Source: Mesorhizobium sp. LMG 17147
GTDB lineage: Bacteria; Pseudomonadota; Alphaproteobacteria; Rhizobiales; Rhizobiaceae
DNA length: 64,000 nt
NCBI RefSeq assembly: GCF_024297145.1
Contig: NZ_JANCTC010000009.1
Coordinates: 124,001 to 188,000, forward strand
Direction: 5' to 3'
This document shows positions 52,101 through 60,400 of this stretch, piece after piece (position 1 is the stretch's first letter; each line of letters begins with the position of its first letter). Under the pieces are notes generated by a model. It saw nothing but the letters and a program-made list of their open reading frames with translations, did no database searches and was not told the DNA's origin. The position numbers and the translations under genes are program-made.

Positions 52101-55100
52101 CACGGTGCCGGAGATCGGCCCGGTCCGGGCTTTCACGTCGAAGCGATCGGAGTGCAGCGCCAGCGTGATGCCCTCGATCCTAGCCAGATTGGTGGCGGCC
52201 GATGGCAGCGTCGCGGAGATGTCGAGCTTCGGCTGCGTGCCCTGCCCGGCCGCTTTTAGCGATATCGCCTGCAGCTCGAGCTTGATCGGGCTTGCCTTGC
52301 TGCCGAACGACAGCGGCAGGCTCGGACCGGTCGAGGCGAGGTCGAGCGAGAAATCGCTGGCGCCGTTCGGATTGATGGTGCCGGCTGCCTTGCCGGAGAT
52401 TTTCTCGCCGGCAAGCGTCGCCTGCTCGATGGCCAGGCCGCTGACCGACGAGAAGCGGCCTGCCGCATCGAGATCGAGCGGCCCGAGCCCGGCCCGCCGG
52501 GTCTGGTTCGTTTCGGCGCCGCTGAGCCGGGCGTTGAAACGGATGTCGGGGGCATCCGACGATCCCGTGACCTGCGCTGTGCCGCTGAGCGCGCCCACGG
52601 CATCGAGACCCGGTGAGAAATCATTGGCAAGCGCTGCCGGCACCGCCGACAAGGTGGCAGCGAGATCGAGCGTCTGGCCAGCCGTACCCGACACGGCAAC
52701 CGAACCGCCGCCGACACCGAGCGCCAGGTTCTCAATGCTCACCATGCCATTGGCGATTGTCAGCGCCGACGGCTGTGCGATCGCTGCCTTGATGCCGCGG
52801 ATGATTGCCTCGCCCGAGGCAAGCTCGATGGCGGTGATGCCGTTCGCGATGCTGACGCGCCCGGCCGCGCTGGCCGGAATGCCGGCGACCGTGGCGCCGC
52901 CGCTAAAGCCGGTCCAGTCGCCGTCGCGCTTCAGGTCCACATCGATGCCGCTGATCACCGTGGTTCCCGAGGTGATCGTGTCGGCTTTGACCTTGCCGGC
53001 GATCGCCGGGGCTTTGAGATAATTGGCGACCAGCGCGTTGACGGCGATTGTCTTGGCCGCCAGTTCGCCGCGCGAAATCGCGGTGCTCGTCGCATCGATC
53101 GCGACCGTCGGTGCTCCATTGTCGTTGGCGAAGCGGATCGTGCCACGCACGTCGCCCGCAACCGTTTGGCCGGCAAGTCTGGCCAGCGGGGCAATATCGG
53201 CGGCATCGAGGGCCAACGTGCCGAGCGGCAGCAGGTTGTCGTCGAGCCCGAGGTCGCCGGAGACCTTGTTGTCGGCCAGCGAGACGGCAAGTCCATTGAT
53301 GGAGCGCTTGCCGTCGGTTGTGACCAGCGATGCCTTGAGGTCGAGCGGCTGGTCGTCGACCGAGCCGGTCAGCGAGACATCGGCGGCGGGACTGGCGATA
53401 TCGGCCTTGCCGCGCGCGCTCAGCTTGATCTGCTTCACCGCATGGCCGGACGCCGTCAGGCTGTCGCTGCTGGCCGAAACCGAGAAGTCCGGCGCGGTGC
53501 GCGCACCGCTTGCGGTCAGCGCGAAATCGACTGCGCCGCCGACCTTCGCGCCAACCAGCGGCGACAGCACCGACACGTCGCCGAGCGTTCCTTTGATATC
53601 GGCTCGGATATCGGTGCCCTGCGCGCTGGCGGTGCCGCTGGCGTTGAGCGTGCCGGAGGTGAGCTGCAATGCATTGGCGGCAAACGCACCGTCCGGGTCG
53701 CGGGTCGCGGTTGCGGAAAACTGCACGCGTTGGCCGAGAACCGAACTGACCTGCGGCGGCAGCGCCGTCGAAGCCGCGTCGGCATTCATCTTGAGCGTCA
53801 TCGACAGATCGGCCAGCACCACGGTGGCCGTTACGGACGCATTGAGCGCGTCGCTGCGCAGCGTGCCTTGGTCGACGACGACCTGGTCCTTGCTGACGGA
53901 GCCGGCGAGACCGGCGCTGACCCTGCCCGTTATCAGCGGCGCCAACGTCGCAACGTCGGTGTTCAGGCCGGCCGCCGTCAGCTTGATGGTGACAGGCCCG
54001 CTACGGTTCTGGATGTCGAAACCATCCGAATGCACTTGCCCGATCAGGTCGTCCACCCGCGTGCCGCCCGCCACCACCGAGACCAGCGACGCGCCGATAT
54101 CGACCATCGGCGCCTTGCCATCGCCGAAAGCGCGGGCCGTGGCGTCCTTGATCGCCACGGTTATCGGCTGCGCCTCGCTGCCGAGACTAAGCACGATCGG
54201 CGGCCCCTTTGCGGCGAGCTTAACGGAAAGATCGCTGGCACCGTTCGGATCGACAGTGCCGGCGGCCGTCGCGTGCACGGCATCGCTGTCGATATTGGCG
54301 CGCTCCACGTCGACGCCGCCGGCCGCGGTCGCTGTGCCGGCGAGGTCGAAGCTGGTCTTGCCGGCAAACAGCGGCTTCAGATTTTCGGGCAGGAAGCGCT
54401 CGAATTCGCCGTCACCGTTGGCCTCGACATAATGACCCTTGTCCGTGAGTTGATGACGACCGGTGAGCTGGGTGACGATCCGGCGATCGACGACAAAGGT
54501 CCCGATGCCATTCCAGTTGGCGAGCGGTCCGGTGCCGGAAACGACAATCTCGACCGGCGGCGCGCCCGGCAGCTTGAGCAGGTTGGCGATGATGCCGCCG
54601 GCCGGCTCGGATGCCCTCAAGTCGAGGTCGAGCTTGTTGTCGGCCGGCGCGAATTGGGCTTTGGCGTCGACCGTGCCTTGCTTGCCGTCATGGCGAACGA
54701 TGTTGAGATTGGTCTCGATCGCCAACGGCGAGGCATCCGCCTTGAGCGCTCCCTTGGCTGCGAGCTCGGCAACACCGCTGCCGGCCAGAGCCTGCCCGAG
54801 TGCGATTTCGGGAAGGTCGAGCTGCTTGACATCGATGGAAACCGGCAGCGTGGTCGCCCCGCTTTGGCGCGGCTGTGTATTGGCCATCGGCAGCCTTGCC
54901 AACTCGATACGCTCGGCCCCAATGCGATCGGCGCTGAAGCTCTTCGACAGGAGTGCCAGCGGCGACCAGTCGACGGCCACCTTGCGCGCCACCATCCAGG
55001 CGCCTTCGCGATCCTCCAGAACGACATGATCGACCCTCAGCGCGCCCGACCAGATACCGTCGATGCCGACGACAGTGACCGTGCGATCACTGGTCGAGGC

Positions 55101-55238
55101 CATGGTCGAGATGATGCCGGCAAGGTTTTCGCGGCCGCGCTCGGTCTTGGTCAGCACGACGAGCGCCCCCACCGCCGCTGCCACGACGATGAGCAGCGTG
55201 TAGAAAAGGATACGAAGGATACGCCTGAATATTGCCAT
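49188..55238 (-). CDS. tamB: TamB, inner-membrane/periplasmic translocation and assembly protein, with large internal duplication
   Basis: A 2016-residue AsmA-like (DUF490) protein: one N-terminal anchor helix (FYTLLIVVAAAVGALVVL), a long beta-rich body and the C-terminal TamB domain ending in KGGVFYEREY. With TamA it bridges the envelope and helps insert outer-membrane proteins and move lipids. Residues ~325-945 and ~952-1570 are two related copies of one block, recognised by DPNGASD/NPNGASD, DLKRDGDWTGFSGGATV/DLKRDGEWTGFSGGATV, RGIKAAIAQ, FSPGLDA and QTRRAGLG/QTRGAGFG. Without one copy the length would be about 1390. The ATG overlaps the tamA stop by one base. Confidence 0.93.
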   Translation of the reverse strand: MAIFRRILRILFYTLLIVVAAAVGALVVLTKTERGRENLAGIISTMASTSDRTVTVVGIDGIWSGALRVDHVVLEDREGAWMVARKVAVDWSPLALLSKSFSADRIGAERIELARLPMANTQPRQSGATTLPVSIDVKQLDLPEIALGQALAGSGVAELAAKGALKADASPLAIETNLNIVRHDGKQGTVDAKAQFAPADNKLDLDLRASEPAGGIIANLLKLPGAPPVEIVVSGTGPLANWNGIGTFVVDRRIVTQLTGRHQLTDKGHYVEANGDGEFERFLPENLKPLFAGKTSFDLAGTATAAGGVDVERANIDSDAVHATAAGTVDPNGASDLSVKLAAKGPPIVLSLGSEAQPITVAIKDATARAFGDGKAPMVDIGASLVSVVAGGTRVDDLIGQVHSDGFDIQNRSGPVTIKLTAAGLNTDVATLAPLITGRVSAGLAGSVSKDQVVVDQGTLRSDALNASVTATVVLADLSMTLKMNADAASTALPPQVSSVLGQRVQFSATATRDPDGAFAANALQLTSGTLNASGTASAQGTDIRADIKGTLGDVSVLSPLVGAKVGGAVDFALTASGARTAPDFSVSASSDSLTASGHAVKQIKLSARGKADIASPAADVSLTGSVDDQPLDLKASLVTTDGKRSINGLAVSLADNKVSGDLGLDDNLLPLGTLALDAADIAPLARLAGQTVAGDVRGTIRFANDNGAPTVAIDATSTAISRGELAAKTIAVNALVANYLKAPAIAGKVKADTITSGTTVISGIDVDLKRDGDWTGFSGGATVAGIPASAAGRVSIANGITAIELASGEAIIRGIKAAIAQPSALTIANGMVSIENLALGVGGGSVAVSGTAGQTLDLAATLSAVPAALANDFSPGLDAVGALSGTAQVTGSSDAPDIRFNARLSGAETNQTRRAGLGPLDLDAAGRFSSVSGLAIEQATLAGEKISGKAAGTINPNGASDFSLDLASTGPSLPLSFGSKASPIKLELQAISLKAAGQGTQPKLDISATLPSAATNLARIEGITLALHSDRFDVKARTGPISGTVTAEKIGLDNPTVAPLIAGKVTAKLAGSLAADAVIMDSGTVTSDALNSAFNGRVSLADGAIDLNLKADAASAALPAAIRGVLAERTQLSAALKRDANGNVTANAVRLSSGSLTADGQASLADNKLSADVKGALGDVSLVSKDAKGAISFALNAQGASTAPDLSLTVNSDRLSVAAREITGLKLTATGKADAANPAANVQLTGNVAGQPLQGSAVLATSDGKRAINGLLLSLGKNRISGDLALDDAFVPVGTVALDLPDIGPLAALALEKADGDVRGTIAFSKAGAVPQVAVKAMTGSISRGDVSAKAVTIDALIANYLAAPVISGKIRADSVTSGGTVIRGVDVDLKRDGEWTGFSGGATVKDIPLKAGGRVKAVKGTTTVELASGEATIRGIKAAIAQASTINIANGVPSFDRLVLNLGGGTATVTGKAGQALDLNATLARVPISIANGFSPGLDAAGSISGTVKVTGAPANPAVAFKIDAAGVQTSQTRGAGFGAMGVSSSGTYSGNRLTFDANMSDAAGLGLKGGGTMTTSGAPTLDLNFSGKVPFAFLTRTLAAQGLSLSGTADVDIQVRGPATSPVISGTVRTSGARLLDARSGLAINDITADVAVGGGVARINRLTGTLSTRGSLSASGTVGIDPAKGFPADLSIKLVDGRYTDGKVVTANLGGDLTVKGPLTSAPVISGTVNLAKTVITVPEKLPGSLAELNVKHKNAPAAVRAQDKALRPAAASSGGGGSGLNLDVTVNAPSQIFIQGRGVDAELGGSLRLTGPASSPQAVGTFTLRRGRLTILAKRLTFTEGTVGFSGSLVPYLNLTAQSKTTSATVTIVVSGEATNPKFTFSSVPALPEDEVLAQLIFGRSMSNLSPLQIAQLAEAAGQLAGVGGSTSLLQNLRSAIGVDDLDVITDEEGGTAVSAGKYLNDRTYVTIQKGDRPGSGKATVDLDVGRGVKLRGEATDAGEAKGGVFYEREY

Positions 55239-57166
55239 CAGAATGCCTGGCCGATGCCGGCATAAATGCCGAAATGAGGATCGTCGGGGCCGCGGTTGAG
55301 CGGCACTGCCGCGTCGATGCGCAGCGGCCCGAACGCCGTCAGATAGCGCAAGCCTACACCCGCGCCGACCTTCATGTCCGAAAAATCGGGGACCTGCCTG
55401 GTCGACACCGTGCCGGCATCGACGAACGGCACGACGCCGATCTTGTCGGTGACGGCGATGCGCATCTCGACCGAGGTCTCGAAGAAGGAAAGCCCGCCGA
55501 TCGGCTCTCCGTTGCTGTCCTTCGGGCCGATGCCTTGATAGGCATAGCCGCGCACCGAACCGCCGCCGCCGGAGTAGAAGCGGCGGTCGGCCGGAACATC
55601 TTGAAGACTGGCGCCGATGATCGAGCCGATGGCGGCACGTTCGGCGAAAACGAATTTCGAGGCCGAATCGAGCGACTGGTAGGCCGACCCCTCGCCCTTC
55701 AGCTTGACGAAGGCAGCCCCGCTCAAAATGTCGTAGCTCGGCTCGGCATAGGCCAGCACCCTGAAGCCCCGAGTCGGATTGAGCTTGCTGTCGCGATTGT
55801 CGTAGACATATTGCAGTGGAATGCTGGCGATCAGATAGGTGTGCTTGCCGAAAGCGTCGTGGATCCTCGAATAATCCAGCGCGACTTGCGCGGAAACCGT
55901 CTGCTTCTTGTCGAGTTCGTAGGATAGGCCGGTACTGCCCTTGACCGAGAAATGGTCATAGGCGTCGGGGTGCTCCAGCACAGCATTGACGCTGGCAATG
56001 AATTTCGACGCCGGCCCGACCACGCCCGGCTTTTCGAACATGACGCCGGCATTGTAATTGAGCTGGGTCAAGTCGTTGCTGCCGATGCCGCTGATCTTGC
56101 CGTCGATGCGCAGCTTTTCGGCGCGGCCAAACAGATTGCGATGCCCCCAATAGCCTTCGAGGCCCAGCCCTTCGGTGTTTGAGAAGCTGCCGCCAATGCC
56201 GAAATAGCGCGGCTTGCGTTCGCTGACCTGGACACCGATCGGGACATTGCCCTCGGCGTCGAGGGCGTCGGCTTCCTTCACCGTCACGCTGTTGAAGACC
56301 TCGAGGCCGAGCAGCCTGTCGCGTGCATCGTCGATCTCATCGGGCGAATACTGGCGGCCACGCTTCAGGCCGGTCATATATTCGGTGAAGTCGCGGTCGA
56401 CCTTTTCGGTGCCCTCGACAGTGGTGTCGCCATAGCCGGCGACCGGGCCGGCCGCGACGGTGAGCGTCACGTCGAGCGTCGAACCGGCGTGCTCGGCGAC
56501 GATCTCGCGGCCCGTCACCTTGGCCAGCGGCCTGCCTTCTTGCTTGAGTGCCCGCACGATCGCCGCCTCGGCCTTGAGCACGGCGCCCGAACTGGCGTCA
56601 CCGCCGGCGATCAGACCGAAATCGGCACTTGCCAGCCCCGCTGCATCGCCTTTCAGTCTGATGTTGCCAAGCGTGAATTTCGGCCCGGCCGCTATGCTTA
56701 TCACCACCGGAATCGGCTGCGGGCCGGAAAACTCGGCATCGGGCGGCAGATCGTCGAGCGGCTTGCCTTGAATGGTGATGGTGACGACACCCTCGTATCG
56801 CGCGTCCGCGTAGAGCGCGGCGACAAGTTGCTCACGGTCGCTGCGCGCCTTGGCTAAAAGACCCAGCGAACCTGATACCGGGTGTTCCTCGTCGGCTTTC
56901 AGCGCCGAGGCGTTTTCGAGCTTCTCGGCGAGATCCTTGTCGGCGTCGGCTGTCTCGATCGTCACGGCATAGCGCAGCGGGTCGACGATCTCGGCATCTT
57001 CGTCCTTCGACGATCCCCATAGCTTGATGCCGAAAATCTCGAAGGCTGCCGCATTTCCGGTCTCGACAATAAGTGCCGCCGAGCACAGCAAGGCGAAAAG
57101 CAGGGCGCGCGAAAGCGCGCGCCGTGGCGCGGTTCCTCCCGACATCTGCCTTTCATACGCCGGCAT
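55238..57166 (-). CDS. tamA: TamA, BamA-family outer-membrane assembly protein
   Basis: A 642-residue Omp85 protein: signal peptide at the N-terminus (ALSRALLFALLCSAALIVET), POTRA domains in roughly residues 60-300, then a 16-strand-type beta-barrel with the family end GLRYLTAFGPLRIDAAVPLN and a C-terminal aromatic residue (GIGQAF). It inserts certain outer-membrane proteins together with TamB, which overlaps its stop by one base. ATG 57166 has AGGAGCG just upstream. The gene is divergent from the alpha-2-macroglobulin gene, 273 bases away. Confidence 0.92.
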   Translation of the reverse strand: MPAYERQMSGGTAPRRALSRALLFALLCSAALIVETGNAAAFEIFGIKLWGSSKDEDAEIVDPLRYAVTIETADADKDLAEKLENASALKADEEHPVSGSLGLLAKARSDREQLVAALYADARYEGVVTITIQGKPLDDLPPDAEFSGPQPIPVVISIAAGPKFTLGNIRLKGDAAGLASADFGLIAGGDASSGAVLKAEAAIVRALKQEGRPLAKVTGREIVAEHAGSTLDVTLTVAAGPVAGYGDTTVEGTEKVDRDFTEYMTGLKRGRQYSPDEIDDARDRLLGLEVFNSVTVKEADALDAEGNVPIGVQVSERKPRYFGIGGSFSNTEGLGLEGYWGHRNLFGRAEKLRIDGKISGIGSNDLTQLNYNAGVMFEKPGVVGPASKFIASVNAVLEHPDAYDHFSVKGSTGLSYELDKKQTVSAQVALDYSRIHDAFGKHTYLIASIPLQYVYDNRDSKLNPTRGFRVLAYAEPSYDILSGAAFVKLKGEGSAYQSLDSASKFVFAERAAIGSIIGASLQDVPADRRFYSGGGGSVRGYAYQGIGPKDSNGEPIGGLSFFETSVEMRIAVTDKIGVVPFVDAGTVSTRQVPDFSDMKVGAGVGLRYLTAFGPLRIDAAVPLNRGPDDPHFGIYAGIGQAF

Positions 57167-57439
57167 TACGCTCCTAGCCTAGCTCGCAAACCTAAAATTG
57201 GAATGAAGTTCTGAAGCACTCGTAAAGGGGCCACAATCCAATTGCTGAAATAGACAGGGCTTGGAACTCACACCTTCTGCGTCGCCGCAAGAAAGCGTGA
57301 TCCCCTGTCCTATGGAGCTACTACCGGTCATCGGCCGGAAAGCAAACCGTTGGCAGGCGGATCCTGCCGCGTCCTGATGTTGACAAGCGCGACTGAAGCT
57401 TGAAGATTTCTGGACGTCAGCACTTGTCTGGAGGGGTTT

Positions 57440-60400
57440 ATGGCAATGCGCGCGGCTCGTGGTCTATCGATTCTTTTCCTTCTCTTTTTTGCCTGGAGCG
57501 GTGTCGCGCAAGCGGCCGAAGCCCGGCGGGTGGTGACGTCGAACAATTCCGACTATTTTGGTTTCGATCTCAGATCCGACCAGAATGTCAGCCTCGACCA
57601 GTGCAAGACCACCTGCCTCGGCGACCCGGCCTGCCGCGCCTTCACCTACAACCTCAAGGCCAAATGGTGCTTCCTTAAATCCGATTACAATTCGTTGAAA
57701 CCCTTCAGCGGCGCTGTCGCCGGCAAGGTCGTCAACATCGATGGCGATCCCGACATTGGCGCGCCACCCGAACTCGCCTTCTTCCCGAACTGGATGGCAG
57801 ACCAGGCCCAGCAATACCGCAACAAGCTCACCGGCCCGACCTACACCAAGCCGACCGAGGGGCTGACGGCGCTGAGCGCCGCCGCCGAACAGTCGGCGCT
57901 GACGGGCGATCATCGCGCGGCCATGCACAAATACGAGGCGGCGGTTTCGGTGTTGCCTGATGACGGCCAACTCTGGCTCGAGCTGGCGCGCGAAACGCTT
58001 GCCGTCCATCCGACCGCCAACAGTTCGGAGCCGTCGACGCTGCCGGCGAACGCCACATCCGCCGCCTTCAATGCCTACAAATTGCTGCGCACCACCAGGA
58101 CGCGCGCCGACGTGCTGGCGCTGCTCGGGGACGGCCTTGATCGCCGCGATCTGTACAGGCCGGCCCTGCAGGCCTACGAGGCGAGCCTCGCTCTCGTCAA
58201 TTCGCCGGCAGTCAGGGCCGCCTACCAGGATCTCAAGGCCCGCAAGGGCTTCCGCGTCATCGATCATACCGTCGATGCCGACACCAGCGCGCCACGCATC
58301 TGCGCGCAGTTCTCCGAGGAGCTGGTCAAGACCGGCGTCGACTACTCGCAGTTCGTTACTGTCGACAACGCCGCTCCCAAGGGCGTCGAAGCCAAGGACA
58401 AGCAGATCTGCGTCGAAGGGCTCGAGCACGGCCAACATTATGACGTGACCTTCCGCGCCGGCCTGCCGGCCGCCATTGGCGAGGTCACCGCGGCACCGGT
58501 GGTGCTGTCGATCTACGTGCAGGACCGCGCGCCTTCGGCCCGCTTCACCGGCGACAGCTTCGTGCTGCCCGCCGGCGCACGCCGCGGCATACCGGTCGTC
58601 ACCGTCAACATGAATGCCGCCGAAATGAAGCTCTTCCGCATCGGCGACCGCTCGCTGGCCCAACTTCTGTCGGGATATCAGTTCCTGCGCCAGCTTGACG
58701 GCTACGACATTTCGAACATCTCCGAGCAGATGGGCGAGCCGGTCTGGCAGGGTCAGCTCGATATCGCCAACGACCTCAACAAGGAAGTCACCACCTCCTT
58801 CCCAATCGATGAGGCGTTGCCGAAGCGCAAGCCCGGCGTCTATGTGCTGACCGCACAAGCCGTCGACGATCGCAGCGACGACTATGATTCGCACGCCACG
58901 CAATGGTTCGTCGTCTCCGATATCGGCCTGTCGACCTATACCGGACAGGATGGACTGAACGTCTTTGCGCGTTCGCTCGCAACCGCCAAGCCGATTGCCG
59001 GCGCCGAGCTGACGCTGCTGGCCAGGAACAATGAAATCCTCGGCACCGCGACCACCGACGCGGAAGGGCGGGCGGTGTTCAATCCCGGCCTGACGCGCGG
59101 CGACAGCGGCATGGCGCCGGCCGTGCTGATGGCCAAACAGGGCGACGACGATTTCGTCTTCCTCGATATGGGCCGCGCCGGCTTCGACCTGTCCGACCGT
59201 GGCGTCGCCGGACGGCCGGCACCTGGCGCGCTCGACGTCTATGCCTGGACCGAGCGCGGCATCTACCGCGCCGGCGAAGATGTCCATGTCGCGGCTCTTG
59301 CCCGCGACAGTGCCGCCAAGGCGGTCGAGAACCTGCCGCTGACCTTCATCTTCTCGCGGCCCGACGGCGTCGAGGACCGCCGCATCGTCAGCGACGGCGC
59401 GTCGGCCGGCGGTCACGCAGTCGACCTGCCGCTGGAACCCAACGCCATGCGCGGCACCTGGACGCTGGCGATCCATACCGATCCCAAGCAGGCGGCGGTC
59501 GCCAGCCAGATGTTCCTGGTCGAGGACTTCGTACCGGACCGCATCGAGTTCGACCTGTCCTCCGACAAGCAGGAGATCGCCCAGGGCGAGACCGCCAACA
59601 TTACCGTCGACGGCCGCTTTCTCTACGGCGCGCCGGCCGCGGGCCTCGCGCTCGAAGGCGAATTGACGCTGTCGACCGCCCGCGATTGGGACCGCTTCAA
59701 AGGCTATTCCTTCGGTCTGGCCGACGAACAGTCGGCTGAACCGACAGTGACGCCCTTCACCGGCCTGCCGGTGGTCGGCGAGGACGGCAAGGCGACCTTC
59801 CCGGTCTCCGTCGATCAATTGCCATCGACCACCAAGCTGGTCGATGCCAAGATCACTGTCAGGATGCGTGAAACCGGCGGCCGTGCCGTCGAGCGCTCGC
59901 TGAATATCGGCATCCGCCCGCAGGGCCACATGATCGGCATCCGTCCGGATTTCGACGGAGACGAGGTGCCGCAAGGCGGCACGGCCAAGTTCAGCGTGAT
60001 CGCCGTCGACCCAGACGGCAAGCGTGAGGCGCTGAAGGGCGCACAGTGGTCGCTGGTCAAGGTCGAGCGCAGCTACCAGTGGTACCGCTCGAGCAACTCC
60101 TGGAACTATGAGCCGGTCACCTTCACCAAGGCGATGGCCAACGGCCAGGTCGACCTGAGCGCCGATGGTGAGGCTACGGTGTCGCTGCCGGTCGACTGGG
60201 GCCGCTACCGGCTCGAGATCGAGACATCGGATCCGGAAGGTCCGGCCACCAGCTACGAGTTCGACGCCGGCTGGTATGTCAGTTCCACCACCACCGAAAC
60301 GCCCGACGGCCTCGAGATCGCCCTCGACAAGGATACCTATGCGGCGGGTGAAGTGGCCAAGCTCAAAGTGTCGCCGCACTTTGCCGGCGAGCTGCTCGTC

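Noticed and set aside
53166..55265. Long plus-strand open frames opposite tamB (up to 699 codons)
   Set aside because: They lie inside tamB, have no recognisable domain and contain the composition of antisense translation.
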